A stretch of DNA of 64,000 nt from Planctomycetota bacterium (lineage in GTDB: Bacteria > Planctomycetota > Phycisphaerae > Sedimentisphaerales > Anaerobacaceae): NCBI GenBank assembly GCA_019456195.1, contig VRUK01000010.1:1-64000 (forward strand). Reading direction: 5' to 3'. Each line of letters opens with the position of its first letter. Positions within the stretch are counted from its first letter, which is position 1. Under the pieces are notes generated by a model that saw nothing but the letters and a program-made list of their open reading frames with translations, did not search any database and was not told where the DNA came from. This document shows positions 53,201 to 62,098 of this stretch, one piece after another. Made by a program: the position numbers and the translations under genes.

Positions 53201-53267
53201 TCAGCTTGATTATCTTCGTAGCGGTTTTTTTGGGCGGCTTAGCTTTTGATATCTTTTCAGCCGACAT
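50247..53267 (-). CDS. AsmA-like large envelope protein (DUF748/TamB-related)
   Basis: About 1006 residues from the ATG at 53267 (MSAEKISKAK), with GGGGGAT as ribosome site. One membrane helix near the N-terminus (about 22-45) anchors a long periplasmic part. That part has the repeated beta-strand pattern of AsmA-like proteins: GLSMGWFKGISIAELSFADN at the start, DGNFKLTDSKAKTVELSEIN, LTGSIKATNLDITGP, and a C-terminal LRYDDMQMDIGDNPVNFKGV segment typical of AsmA C-terminal regions. Such proteins are thought to carry phospholipids between membranes. The gene lies 93 bases downstream of frr on the same strand. Confidence 0.82.
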   Translation of the reverse strand: MSAEKISKAKPPKKTATKIIKLILIFIVILIVLVFLFVPAFISSKKGNRFVSGKINNSIDGRLDFAGLSMGWFKGISIAELSFADNADTISIQVKQITIKPRYGSILTGNLSFGQTTIDQPKISINLNNQPVSRQESVGVSEPIPAKAGYLALVMDVVVNDGNFKLTDSKAKTVELSEINSKLSLRPPGRQTDFDINLAVVNSKAEKSQIHAEGKIKPDKAIRNWSLKGTTGDLIVEVNDLDLESLGSILELAKIDVQAKGLVSADLNAVIKDGNFENLTGSIKATNLDITGPALNGDNLKTSLLNVAVKLKSQQQLINIEQFQFDSDWLVGQIGGMVPTTFSSWSDFLTSESDVSLNADFELDVAAALSQMPHTFGIKEEMKVTSGKLSGNIKANRGKLNGQVKLNELAGTIENKKLALSQPVTGKLQISTDKKKIRFDELDVTASFARINASGLLEQLKYDGYVDLEKLQSEFGQFVDLGKYEISGEIVEQGTLSVNKSEITGSGVSQVKNLRITSTDGTTAQEPRADIKFAFAVDRKTNVLIFNSIETNASLGQINIDKAVLPIGGNTQVPVSLDISAKNVDLEKVKPFAVLFASLPKETQLAGIAESKVSISSDKNIYKVTTDSTKIKGLKLTYPGEEPYEPNEVSLVFEAEINPQGTTIKNLRLESPRIKVNEGQFTQKNESGKTILTGQAELDYDWSAVSSVAAPYLPEGLTLEGKRKDFVSFLSEYPINDVNQLLPNLTANAKLGFEKAGYMGLDFGPTDVDIQIRNGLLKIVPFETTVNEGRFNFAGQVDFNQKPAQLKMDEPLQLMTNIKINDQTTKKLLMYLNPIFADAVNASGIASFSCEQLTIPLDAAAQNQAEIVGTVSMDQLRLQASGLLSTIFSAGGTSARGAVITIRPTKFVLRDGFLRYDDMQMDIGDNPVNFKGVIGLDKSLDMTVTLPYTADGRTVRLGQETTSQRIKVSLGGTVDRPELDVGKLLEGQLLQQLEEQLPNLLEKLLK

Positions 53268-53360
53268 CACTATGATCCCCCAAAATATTGTTAGTACACA
53301 TAAGCACAAAGTCCTTCAACAATACCTCACCCCGTTATTAGATGTGCACTTTTGCCAAAA

Positions 53361-53921
53361 CTAATCGAGTATTATTTCGTCCGATTTACTTTTGATGAGT
53401 TCGTCAACCTTGTCGGAGTATTTCTTAGTAATATCATCAGCCTGCTTCTTGCCGTTTTTAAGGTCATCTTCGGTGATGAGCTTATCTTTCTGCTGTTTTT
53501 CGAGATGTTTAATGGCGTCTCTTCGTATGTTTCGAATCCCAACTTTTGTCTGCTCACCTGCTTGTTTGGCCTGCTGAACAAGCTGTTTTCTTCTTTCCCC
53601 ACTAAGTGCCGGGATATTAAGTCTGATTACCTTGCCATCGACAATAGGTGCGATGCTGAGGTCGCTGGCTTTGATTGCCTTTTCAATTTCTCTAATCGAA
53701 GCAGGGTCGAACGGTTTAATTACAATCATATCGACCTGTGGTGCCGCAAGCGTTGCCATCTGTTTCAATGGCGTCGGCGTTCCATAGAAATCGGCTTTTA
53801 TGTTTTCAACCAGTCCGGTAGAAGCCATTCCGCTGCGAAGGGATTTTAGCTCATCATGAAGCACTTCTATGGTCTTTTTCATCTTGGATTCGCTGTCAGA
53901 GAGTATTTCATTAACGGACAT
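53361..53921 (-). CDS. frr: Ribosome recycling factor
   Basis: Splits post-termination ribosomes together with EF-G. The 186-residue length and motifs are standard: LRSGMASTGLVENIKADFYG, PLKQMATLAAPQVDMIVIKP, DLSIAPIVDGKVIRLNIPA, LSGERRKQLVQQAKQAGEQT and RNIRRDAIKHLEKQ. It is the fourth gene of the rpsB-tsf-pyrH-frr block and starts 29 bases after pyrH. Confidence 0.97.
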   Translation of the reverse strand: MSVNEILSDSESKMKKTIEVLHDELKSLRSGMASTGLVENIKADFYGTPTPLKQMATLAAPQVDMIVIKPFDPASIREIEKAIKASDLSIAPIVDGKVIRLNIPALSGERRKQLVQQAKQAGEQTKVGIRNIRRDAIKHLEKQQKDKLITEDDLKNGKKQADDITKKYSDKVDELIKSKSDEIILD

Positions 53922-53950
53922 CTTCTTTCCTCACTTGGTATTTCAATTCG

Positions 53951-54676
53951 CTATTGATGCATTACTATTTTAGTGCCGACCGGCTCGCCACAAATGGCCT
54001 TTGTTATGTTGCCCTTTTCGAAAATATTCAAAACAATTATCGGAATATTGTTGTCACGGCAGAGAGTTATTGCCGAATGGTCCATGATTCTAAGTTTTTT
54101 CTCCAAAACCTGGTCGTAAGTCAATTGTTCGAAAAACTGAGCATCCGGATTCTTCTCGGGGTCATCACTGTAAACACCCTGGACTTTTGTTGCTTTTATG
54201 AGTAGGCCCACATCAAGCTCCGAAGACCTCAAAGCAGCACAGGTATCGGTAGTGAAAAAAGGATTTCCAGTTCCACCGGCCAGTATTGCAACTCTTTCGC
54301 GTTCAAGGTGCCGAAGGGCCCTTCTGCGAATAAAACGCTCACACATCGCAGGAACCTCTATTGCACTGAGCACCCTCGTTGGCTGACCAAGCTTCTCAAG
54401 CGTCTCCTGCAGCGCACAGGCATTGATAATGGTTGCCAACATCCCCATATAATCTGCCGTGTTTCGTGGGATATGACTAGCCTGTGAGAAAGCCTCCCCC
54501 CGAAGGAAATTACCGGCACCCACCACGACGGCGACCTGCGGGCCAATTTTGCAAATCTGTGATATCCTCTCGGCGATTGACTCAAGTGAAGGGCCGTCAA
54601 TCCCGAATTCACCGGGCCTGCAAAAACTCTGGCCGGAAAGTTTCAGCAATATGCGACTATATTTGCTCGCTGCCAT
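53951..54676 (-). CDS. pyrH: Uridylate kinase
   Basis: Phosphorylates UMP to UDP with ATP in pyrimidine synthesis. The 241-residue protein of the amino-acid-kinase fold has RILLKLSGQSFCRPGEFGID at the N-terminus, VAVVVGAGNFLRG, TADYMGMLATIINACALQ, AILAGGTGNPFFTTDTCAAL and LLIKATKVQGVYSDDPEKNP. All nucleotide-binding loops are intact. The third gene of the translation block. Confidence 0.97.
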   Translation of the reverse strand: MAASKYSRILLKLSGQSFCRPGEFGIDGPSLESIAERISQICKIGPQVAVVVGAGNFLRGEAFSQASHIPRNTADYMGMLATIINACALQETLEKLGQPTRVLSAIEVPAMCERFIRRRALRHLERERVAILAGGTGNPFFTTDTCAALRSSELDVGLLIKATKVQGVYSDDPEKNPDAQFFEQLTYDQVLEKKLRIMDHSAITLCRDNNIPIIVLNIFEKGNITKAICGEPVGTKIVMHQ

Positions 54677-54761
54677 TTATTCCTTATCTCCCGTCTGGAC
54701 AGAAGCGGACTTGCGAGTTTCGTCGTGCACATCCTATATCACGGCTCACAAAGGACGTTTC

Positions 54762-55628
54762 TTAACCAACCTCAAATCGGACACATCTTTTTATTGTAGC
54801 CTCGCCTCCAGCCTGTTTGGCGGCATCGGTAAGGACCTGTTCAACCGACTTGCTGTCGTCTTTAACGAAAGGCTGGTCGAGAAGACAATTCTCTGCAAAG
54901 AACTTCCTCATCTTGCCTTCGACGATTTTTTCTATGATGTTGGCCGGTTTATTTTTAACCTGCTCGGCAAAAATATTTTTCTCACGCTCGATGAGCTCAG
55001 AGTCAATATCGTCCTTATTTAATGCCAGCGGTTTTGTTGCGGTAATGTGCATCGCAATATCGCTGGCCGTCTGCTTTAGCACATCTGCGGCTGCTACATT
55101 GTCATCGCTGGTCTCAATTTGAACCATTGTACCTACTTTGTCGTTGAAGTGTATGTAAGTGCTGATAAGACCCGGGCCGTCAAGCTGATATTTTGCGTAA
55201 TCCCCAACCTGTGTCTTTTCACCGGTCTTACTGACGGTTTCGGTTAAAATGTCACTGAACTTTTTGCCGTCAACAACGGACTCAAGGATATTCTCTGCGC
55301 CCTGATCGGCCGGGCATACCAGGGCATAGTCGGTCAGAGTTTTCGCTGTAGCCACAAATCCGTCGCTCTTGGCCACAAAATCGGTCTCGCAGCAAAGCGT
55401 TGCAAGAACTGATGTTTTGCCGTCCTGGCTGCATTTGCAGACAACCAGACCTTCGGTAGTTTCTCGTTCGGCGCGTTTTGCCAAAGTAGCAAGACCTTTT
55501 TTTCTAAGTGTGTCCATAGCCTGCTCGATATTACCATCAGCCTCCTGAAGGGCCTTTTTGCAATCCATCATTCCCTGTCCGCTCATATTTCTCAGCTTCA
55601 TCACCATTGCTGCTGAAATTTCCGCCAT
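54762..55628 (-). CDS. tsf: Elongation factor Ts
   Basis: Nucleotide exchange factor for EF-Tu. The 288-residue protein begins with ISAAMVMKLRNMSGQGMMDC and KKALQEADGNIEQAMDTLRK, the UBA-like N-terminal domain, followed by the exchange core with SVLATLCCETDFVAKSDGFV and a dimerisation domain with DIAMHITATKPLALNKDDID. The length is normal. It lies 141 bases after rpsB. Confidence 0.97.
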   Translation of the reverse strand: MAEISAAMVMKLRNMSGQGMMDCKKALQEADGNIEQAMDTLRKKGLATLAKRAERETTEGLVVCKCSQDGKTSVLATLCCETDFVAKSDGFVATAKTLTDYALVCPADQGAENILESVVDGKKFSDILTETVSKTGEKTQVGDYAKYQLDGPGLISTYIHFNDKVGTMVQIETSDDNVAAADVLKQTASDIAMHITATKPLALNKDDIDSELIEREKNIFAEQVKNKPANIIEKIVEGKMRKFFAENCLLDQPFVKDDSKSVEQVLTDAAKQAGGEATIKRCVRFEVG

Positions 55629-55769
55629 ATTAATAACTCCTATTCTTGTACTGCTTATATTGTGTTAAAGGAAATCTCTCTATTTGAAATTTGACATTTA
55701 TACTACGTTAGCCGGAAAATATATCACCGGCTGAATACTATAAGTTATCTATCACAGACTTGTGCCTTT

Positions 55770-56627
55770 TTACTTTGACTCCTGCTGTTCGGTTTGTGCT
55801 GGCTGGGAGGCAGTATCCGCATTCTGCGTTGGTTTTTGCTCAACAATTGGCAATGTCTGAGGTACTCCTTCGCTGGCGCGGGCCAGAACCGGTCTTTTTG
55901 AGCGGACGCGTCTTGGCCTTTGAGCCGGTTCCTGTCGAACAGAAACCATTGTTTTTCCAATCGCCACGGCATCGGCCAACTCGTTAAGTAACAATTCAAT
56001 CGCTCTGATAGAATCGTCATTAGCAGGAATGGCCACATCTACTGTGTCAGGGTCCGAATCAGTATCGAGAATTCCGACAGTTACAATATTCAGCTTTTTT
56101 GCTTCCATCAGAGCAAGATATTCCTTTTTGGCATCGATCACCACAACAACACCGGGCAAACGAGACATATTCCGAACACCCTGGAGATTAGCTTTAATCT
56201 TTCTCATCTCCCGCTTGAGCCTCGATGCCTGCTTTTTGCTTTCACGGTCAAGAGTTCCATCTTCGACCATCGCTTCCAACTGCTCCAATCTTTGCAGCCG
56301 CGAGCGAACGGTTCGGAAGTTTGTAAGCATCCCGCCAAGCCATCGCTGCGAGACATAGTGCATTCCGCACTTCTCGGCGACACCTTCAACGGCTTTTTGA
56401 GCCTGCCGTTTCGTGCCTACAAAAACAACATCTTTTCCGGAAGAGACCACTTCAGCAAGAAGCTTTTTTGCAATTAATAACCCCTTTAAGGTTTTTTTGA
56501 CGTCAATAATATGAATATTACCGCGTTTTGCAAAAATATATTGGCCCATTTTGGGATTCCATCGGCTCACGCCGTGTCCAAAATGTACCCCTGCATTTAT
56601 TAGTTTCCGAGCCAGCTCTTTAGCCAC
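55770..56627 (-). CDS. rpsB: 30S ribosomal protein S2
   Basis: Structural protein of the small ribosomal subunit. Residues 1-230 are the standard S2 fold: AGVHFGHGVSRWNPKMGQYI, FVGTKRQAQKAVEGVAEKCG, YVSQRWLGGMLTNFRTVRSR, LPGVVVVIDAKKEYLALMEA and IPANDDSIRAIELLLNELAD. A C-terminal extension of about 50 residues, rich in Gln, Pro, Arg and Ser, goes beyond the E. coli protein and is probably disordered. The first gene of the translation block; a promoter lies about 80 bases upstream. Confidence 0.97.
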   Translation of the reverse strand: MAKELARKLINAGVHFGHGVSRWNPKMGQYIFAKRGNIHIIDVKKTLKGLLIAKKLLAEVVSSGKDVVFVGTKRQAQKAVEGVAEKCGMHYVSQRWLGGMLTNFRTVRSRLQRLEQLEAMVEDGTLDRESKKQASRLKREMRKIKANLQGVRNMSRLPGVVVVIDAKKEYLALMEAKKLNIVTVGILDTDSDPDTVDVAIPANDDSIRAIELLLNELADAVAIGKTMVSVRQEPAQRPRRVRSKRPVLARASEGVPQTLPIVEQKPTQNADTASQPAQTEQQESK

Positions 56628-56704
56628 AAAAAACCTCCAAACAATCTATCAAAACAAGTCTCATTTGCTACACACAAACAGATAAACCAGATAAACTAAT
56701 GGAA

Positions 56705-56734
56705 ATTGTACTATATGTCAAGAAATTATATCAA
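56705..56734 (-). promoter_or_regulatory. Possible sigma-70 promoter of the rpsB operon
   Basis: On the minus strand TTGATA (56729-56734), 18 bases, TACAAT (56705-56710); a second -35-like TTGACA lies at 56716-56721. It is about 80 bases before rpsB. The rest of the gap 56628-56982 shows no gene. Confidence 0.4.
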
Positions 56735-56982
56735 GATTTTTTTATGAGTTGCTGGTTATTTTCCCAGTTAGCCGCAGACCGATGTCATGTCGTACCGTCA
56801 AACAGCAGAGGATGTACTCGGCGCACAGAATTATAAAATTGCCTGTTTTGAGATGCAAACAACCATTTCCGCCGAAATAGCAGAGTGTTGGAAAAGCTTA
56901 TTCATTGAAAAATGCAGACAGAGAAACCATAACCCCACCTGCAAACATAGCATGTACCCGTGATAATTCTGAGACAGCTTAT

Positions 56983-57396
56983 TTAATACCAGACTGTAAT
57001 AATAATATTCGGGTCGGTCTTTTTTCCCTGGATCTCACCTGTAATGATGTTTGTTCGTTTTATGGAAACTTCAGGATTTTCTGTAAGCCATTTGGTGATT
57101 TGTTCATCAAGAAAATTTATGGCCCCTGGGTGCAGTTTTGTAAAAAAGGTCTTTACACCCGTTATTCTATCGCCTGAGGCTACTTTTTCAGCCGGCTTTT
57201 TTGCAACAGGTTTTGGGGCCTCAATCTTCGGCAATTCCACAGGACTACTGCCGCCTAAATCCAGGGGCGCATGTGAAACACCACCTCCTCCGATACTGAT
57301 ATCGTCTAAAGGAATAGGCTTGTCGAGGTCTTGGTTAAGCGGGATAGGATCGTTGATATTTTGTCCCCCAAAATTACTGCCGTTAAAATTATCCAT
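56983..57396 (-). CDS. Hypothetical protein with Gly/Pro-rich N-terminus and conserved C-terminal domain
   Basis: A 137-residue protein. The first 70 residues are low-complexity (Asp, Gly, Pro, Lys), with PIPLDDISIGGGGVSHAPLD as an example, and probably disordered. The last 60 form a compact domain, KTFFTKLHPGAINFLDEQIT and WLTENPEVSIKRTNIITGEI, ending in IIITVWY, a mixed alpha/beta pattern. I do not recognise the family. AAAGGGAAC precedes the ATG. It stands between the secretin gene and rpsB on the same strand. Confidence 0.7.
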   Translation of the reverse strand: MDNFNGSNFGGQNINDPIPLNQDLDKPIPLDDISIGGGGVSHAPLDLGGSSPVELPKIEAPKPVAKKPAEKVASGDRITGVKTFFTKLHPGAINFLDEQITKWLTENPEVSIKRTNIITGEIQGKKTDPNIIITVWY

Positions 57397-57521
57397 AGAC
57401 TGTTCCCTTTAATATAAAAAATAGTTCTCCTAATGGCATCTGGGAATGGTACGACTGGCCGTTAAATGAAAAACGGCATATTTAGCCGGATATCTCATTT
57501 GTCTTGTGTGCTTTAGTCTTG

Positions 57522-59426
57522 TTAGGCTTCAGGTTTTGCGTTATCTTTTTCGGCTTTTGCTTTTTCGGCCTCAGCCTCTCGGTTGGCCTTTTCGGCGGCT
57601 TTAGCTTTCTCTTCAGCTTCAGCTTTTGCTCTCTGAGCTTCCGCCTGAATCTTTTTGGCTTCTGCCGTTGCTGCTTCTGCAGTAGCCTTGGCTGCTTCAG
57701 CAGCCTTGGACTTTTTATTGGCCTCTGTAGCTAACTTTTCGGCTTCAGCTTTGGTTTTCGTTGCATCGGTTGTGGCCGTCTCAGCGATCTTGTTTTTCGC
57801 CTCAGCCTGGGTTATTAGTTGTTTCGCCTCAGCCATTAGCTTGTCAGCATCAGCTTTGGTTTTTGCTGCATCGGATGTTGCTTTTTGAGCTTCGGCAGTA
57901 AGACGCTCGGCCCGAGCTTCTGACTCACGAGCGGCGTTTCTGTCCTCCACCTTTTCCGCCTCGGCCTCGAGACGAGAATGCTCAGCATCAACATCACGCT
58001 GCTGCTCTTCTGAAGATTTATCTCCAAAGAAATCTGTAATAGCTTCCTGCAAAGCACTTGGAGAAGCCGGTGCATGCTTTTTTCTGATTTCTTTCATTAT
58101 TTCCTGTTTTGGTCTGCCGCCGGTGGAATAGGTCGGAGTCAGTACAAACACAGTCTCGACCGCACGCTTCTCGGTATCTTCGCCGGAGAACAAAAAACCC
58201 AGTATTGGTATATCTTTTAGAATCGGGACACCGCGGACAACACCAAACTCTACGGTCTTTCTAATTCCGCCGATTATGAGACTTTCACCAGGACGAATAC
58301 GAGTTTCTTTGCTCGTGATTTCCCTTTTGGTAATGATTGGTACCTGCTTTACACCATCAGGAGTATTTCTTGCACCAAGCAGAATGTCGGTTTCAAGGGC
58401 GATGGTACCATCGGCAAAAACGTGGGGAGTGACTTCAAGCGAGTCAATGACGTCTATATATTCTATTTCAGTTTGGGGAGCGTACTCGCCGCCGCTTTTA
58501 ACAGGTATGAACTTAGTTACCGTTTGCAGCGGTACATGTTGAGTTGATTTAACTATTGCTGTTTTACCATTAATGGTCTGAAGCATTGGGTTCATCAGGA
58601 TTTTCAGATAACCCCTTGATTCAAGTATGTCCACCAGGGCCGTGAATTCGTGGGCTGCGCTCAAATATCCAATATTAAGACCCATTCTGGCGCGAATAAG
58701 TTCCCTCAATGAAGCTCCCGGAAATGCAGGAGGGATTTCACCTCCTTCGTTTATTAAATCCTGAACGCTACTCCCAAAGGGCAGACCACCAGGTTTCATC
58801 GCAATATCCTCACCGAACAACTCTCCAATTTCAATAGTGGTTTCCCGGTCGAATGTAAAATCTGAGTAAATTTCGGATATAAGACAGTCTATCTTGACCT
58901 GAATCGGAGGAACATCCACCGCTTCCAGAAGCTCAAGCACTGCATCGACATCTTCACGAAGCGGGCATCTGACTATCAACTGGTTCGTGGCAGGGTTACT
59001 GCTGACGGTATAATCTGAGACGGTAGTTGATTTACCTTTTTCATTGAAAAGCCTTGTTGCAAACTGTTCGTGGACAATTTTTTTAAGTTCATCGGATGTA
59101 TGCTGCTTACAAAAGTAGAATAGTTTGAACTCCGCTTTTCCCCCGACTATTTGCTCGACGATTTTGGGTGGAGTCTCGTAGATTTCAGGAATTGGTATAT
59201 TGGGATCAGTTAAAGTAGTATCGATTTGTAAATCTTTAATAGCTTTCTCGGCGTTGTGTTCGGTATCTGTCTGGGCAAAGAGGCTGCAATACCCCCCTAC
59301 CCAAATCACAAATCCTACAGTCAAAGCCGTGATTAGCCATCGACTGCGGCTGACATTTTGGCCGCTGCTGGTCATAATTTTGCACCCGTCATCATAATCC
59401 CGAGTCCAATAAACGATGTTATCCAC
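57522..59426 (-). CDS. Secretin (GspD/PilQ type) with long Ala/Glu/Lys coiled-coil tail
   Basis: Up to 634 residues; start is a GTG at 59426 or the ATG at 59375. After a signal segment (cleavage near SLFAQ), an N-domain with VSSNPATNQLIVRCPLREDV (about 140-160) leads into the secretin core (about 170-440): VPPIQVKIDCLISEIY, LMNPMLQTINGKTAIVKSTQ, the ETRIRPGESLIIGGI motif and GVPILKDIPILGFLFSG. These define an outer-membrane channel subunit of type II secretion or type IV pili. From about 465 to the end an unusual tail consists of repeats of Ala, Lys and Glu (ATSDAAKTKADADKL-like) and is predicted to be a long coiled coil. No other secretion gene is adjacent. Confidence 0.88.
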   Translation of the reverse strand: MDNIVYWTRDYDDGCKIMTSSGQNVSRSRWLITALTVGFVIWVGGYCSLFAQTDTEHNAEKAIKDLQIDTTLTDPNIPIPEIYETPPKIVEQIVGGKAEFKLFYFCKQHTSDELKKIVHEQFATRLFNEKGKSTTVSDYTVSSNPATNQLIVRCPLREDVDAVLELLEAVDVPPIQVKIDCLISEIYSDFTFDRETTIEIGELFGEDIAMKPGGLPFGSSVQDLINEGGEIPPAFPGASLRELIRARMGLNIGYLSAAHEFTALVDILESRGYLKILMNPMLQTINGKTAIVKSTQHVPLQTVTKFIPVKSGGEYAPQTEIEYIDVIDSLEVTPHVFADGTIALETDILLGARNTPDGVKQVPIITKREITSKETRIRPGESLIIGGIRKTVEFGVVRGVPILKDIPILGFLFSGEDTEKRAVETVFVLTPTYSTGGRPKQEIMKEIRKKHAPASPSALQEAITDFFGDKSSEEQQRDVDAEHSRLEAEAEKVEDRNAARESEARAERLTAEAQKATSDAAKTKADADKLMAEAKQLITQAEAKNKIAETATTDATKTKAEAEKLATEANKKSKAAEAAKATAEAATAEAKKIQAEAQRAKAEAEEKAKAAEKANREAEAEKAKAEKDNAKPEA

Positions 59427-59597
59427 ATTCCTGCGATTCTAACCCAGAATTAAACGAAATCTCGGAATATTCTATTGCATATACCACTTATCGTCAAGTA
59501 TATTCTGAAAGAATGAGTAAAAATAATTTCTTCTCCAGGCTTATCTAAATTAAAAATATTAGACTAAATTGTTCTTTTTTGCTATTTTTTGCAGGTT

Positions 59598-60938
59598 ATG
59601 AAGAAAAATAAGCAAAAAGTCACTGTAGGCTTTATATCGTTAGGTTGCCCAAAAAACTCGGTAGATAGCGAAAGAATGTTAGCAGAAATCGCCCAGGCCG
59701 GTTTTTTTATAACAGCCGCCCCTGATACCGCCGATGTCGTTGTCATCAATACCTGCGGTTTTATCGCTCCTGCAAAAGCCGAATCGCTCGAAACAATAAG
59801 GCACACCTTAGAACACAAACTCAGCGGCGCCGTAAAAAAAGTTATTGTCGCCGGCTGTCTTCCGGAAAGGGAAGGCGAGCAACTTTTTAATCAGGTTGAC
59901 GGCATCGATGCCGTCGTCGGTCTCGGCCAGCGAGATAATATTGCCGGGATAATCAAAAAAACGCTTTCTCATGAACACCCGGCCGCTTATCTGAATCAAC
60001 CGCCGCAGACAATTCCCGACGACAGAACCAGATTGCTTATTACACCCGGCCATTGGGCATACCTGCGAATCAGCGAGGGCTGTAACCACCGCTGCTCTTT
60101 TTGTACAATACCGGCAATCAGAGGTCGATTCCGAAGCAAACCCCCGGAACTCGTTCTGTCTGAGGCGGACGAATTAGTTTCATCGGGCGTAGTCGAGCTT
60201 AATATAATCGCACAGGACTGTACATCATACGGCCGGGACTTGAAAATCAAAAACTCTCTGGCCGCCCTTATCAGCGAACTTGAAAAGATTACCGGCCTGT
60301 CGTGGATTCGGCTGATGTATCTATACCCGACAGAAATCGACGACAAACTAATCGATACTATCGCAGAGAGCGAAAAAATTGTTCACTATCTGGACATTCC
60401 AATCCAGCACGTAAATAACACAATCCTAAAGGCCATGCGTCGGCCCGATTCCAAAGACCAGCTCAAACGGCTTATTGAGAAACTTCGAGGTGCTATGCCC
60501 GATATTATTCTGCGGACAACTTTGATAGTCGGCTTCCCTGGTGAGAGCGACCAGCAGTTCGCCGAGCTTCTGGACTTTATCAAATGGGCCGAGTTCGATG
60601 CCTTGGGCGGCTTTAAGTTCTACGCCGAATCCGGGACCCCCGCGGCACAAATGCCCGGCCAGGTCTCCGAGAAAGTAAAAAAGCAGCGTCTCGAAGAGTT
60701 AATGCTCACTCAGCAGAAAATCGCATTCACAAAAAACAAAAACAAAATCGGCAGTCAGCTTACCTGTCTCGTTGATGCCGTTGACAGTGAAAACGAAGGC
60801 CGCGGACGCTTTTACGGCCAGGCACCAGACATCGACAGTATCTGTATAATAAAGAAGTGCTCCGCGGAACCAGGTGAATTTATCAATACGAAAGTTATTG
60901 CCACAAAAGATTATGATTTACTCGTCGAGCAAATTTAG
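59598..60938 (+). CDS. rimO: Ribosomal protein S12 methylthiotransferase RimO
   Basis: Radical-SAM enzyme that adds a methylthio group to Asp89 (E. coli numbering) of ribosomal protein S12. The ATG at 59598 gives 446 residues. The N-terminal [4Fe-4S] site uses Cys in SLGCPKNSVDSERM, VINTCGFI and VAGCLPERE. The radical-SAM cluster is CNHRCSFC in LRISEGCNHRCSFCTIPAIR. A C-terminal TRAM domain (LTCLVDAVDSENEGRGRFYG) binds S12. All cluster ligands are present. It is divergent from the secretin gene. Confidence 0.96.
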   Translation: MKKNKQKVTVGFISLGCPKNSVDSERMLAEIAQAGFFITAAPDTADVVVINTCGFIAPAKAESLETIRHTLEHKLSGAVKKVIVAGCLPEREGEQLFNQVDGIDAVVGLGQRDNIAGIIKKTLSHEHPAAYLNQPPQTIPDDRTRLLITPGHWAYLRISEGCNHRCSFCTIPAIRGRFRSKPPELVLSEADELVSSGVVELNIIAQDCTSYGRDLKIKNSLAALISELEKITGLSWIRLMYLYPTEIDDKLIDTIAESEKIVHYLDIPIQHVNNTILKAMRRPDSKDQLKRLIEKLRGAMPDIILRTTLIVGFPGESDQQFAELLDFIKWAEFDALGGFKFYAESGTPAAQMPGQVSEKVKKQRLEELMLTQQKIAFTKNKNKIGSQLTCLVDAVDSENEGRGRFYGQAPDIDSICIIKKCSAEPGEFINTKVIATKDYDLLVEQI

Positions 60939-60945
60939 TCTGTGG

Positions 60946-61650
60946 CTATAATTCTGCCTTGACTGTTGATAGCAGCACCTGTGGATCCAGCCGGACTTTG
61001 TAATCGGGATTCGCGTATGTGAATTTGATTACGCCGTCGGGCCCGACCAGGAACACCGCTGGAATCGGCAGTAGATGGTGATTTTCCCCAGAAGCATCAT
61101 CTAAATCAATCCCATAGCCTTTATACTTTTCAATCGTTGCCTCATCGACCTTGAATGCGATTCCAAACCTCTTTGATGCTTCCATCTTGCTATCCGAAAA
61201 GAGTTTGTATTTCATCTGATGCTTGACAATGCTCTCTGACAGCTTCTGTGGCCGATCGGGACTGATTGCAATAATCTGCCATCCCGCATCCAGTATTTGC
61301 TGCTCAATCTCCTTAAGTCCGCCTAATTGGGTATTGCAGTATGGGCACCAGCCTCCGCGGTAGAACACCAGCACCGTCGGTTTTTCTTTGATCAAATCGA
61401 CTAAGTCGGCTGTTTGGCCATCGACCGTTTTCAGCAACACTGTTGGTACCTTAGCTCCGATCGATAAAGGCTGAGCCTGCTCAGCCGAGACAGCTACCAG
61501 TCCAGGAGTCTCTGTGGCTTCGCCAGACTCCTTCTGTTGTGCTGATTGTGTCTCTGACAGAGGCGTCTGATCTTTCTCTTTGCACCCGCTATTCAAACCA
61601 ACTGCGCTGGCAAATATTATAATCCCAAGAAAATACATCAACGCTTTCAT
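60946..61650 (-). CDS. Peroxiredoxin-like (AhpC/TSA-type) lipoprotein
   Basis: The 234-residue protein has a lipoprotein signal with SGC near residue 23, a polar linker of about 35 residues and a thioredoxin-fold domain from about 65. It has FYRGGWCPYCNTQLGGLKEI, i.e. the CxxC of the peroxiredoxin-like family, followed by IIAISPDRPQKLSESIVKHQ and AVFLVGPDGVIKFTYANPDY. It probably reduces thiols or peroxides at the envelope. The stop is seven bases from the convergent rimO stop. Confidence 0.9.
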   Translation of the reverse strand: MKALMYFLGIIIFASAVGLNSGCKEKDQTPLSETQSAQQKESGEATETPGLVAVSAEQAQPLSIGAKVPTVLLKTVDGQTADLVDLIKEKPTVLVFYRGGWCPYCNTQLGGLKEIEQQILDAGWQIIAISPDRPQKLSESIVKHQMKYKLFSDSKMEASKRFGIAFKVDEATIEKYKGYGIDLDDASGENHHLLPIPAVFLVGPDGVIKFTYANPDYKVRLDPQVLLSTVKAEL

Positions 61651-62098
61651 AATCTTGTCCTCATCAAGTCAAATTCATTTTCGTTTGATTTCCCATTCAA
61701 TATAGTAAAATCCCCCCTTTTTCACTTACGTACCCATACATCGACTTGTTCAAACAATTGATCCACCCATACGAAAAAAGAGATAATCTGAGATTGCTTG
61801 TATTTCCATTCAAGTAGTGAAAGAGGCAATATCGTAGATTATTTGAGGACTAATAATCCTTTCAACATTTAAGAAGCTGTCAAATTGTGTGCATCTCAAA
61901 AATTCAAGGAATACAATCGGCATTAAAGTATTTAGAAACCTTTGGCCTTATATCTGTAATATATGAGGTCACAGCCAATCACCAAAAGGTAATTGTTCTA
62001 CTGCAAGGCGCAAGGTAGGAACAGCATTCGTATAACCTGTTTTAGAGAACCTTATGTAAAAAATGTTTTAAGATTCTCAAACTACCTCTAAAGATATA
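61651..62098. other. Intergenic region without a visible gene
   Basis: A 448-base gap between two minus-strand genes. I see no RNA gene, repeat or strong hairpin; it should carry the promoter of the peroxiredoxin-like gene and the end of the next transcript. Confidence 0.5.
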
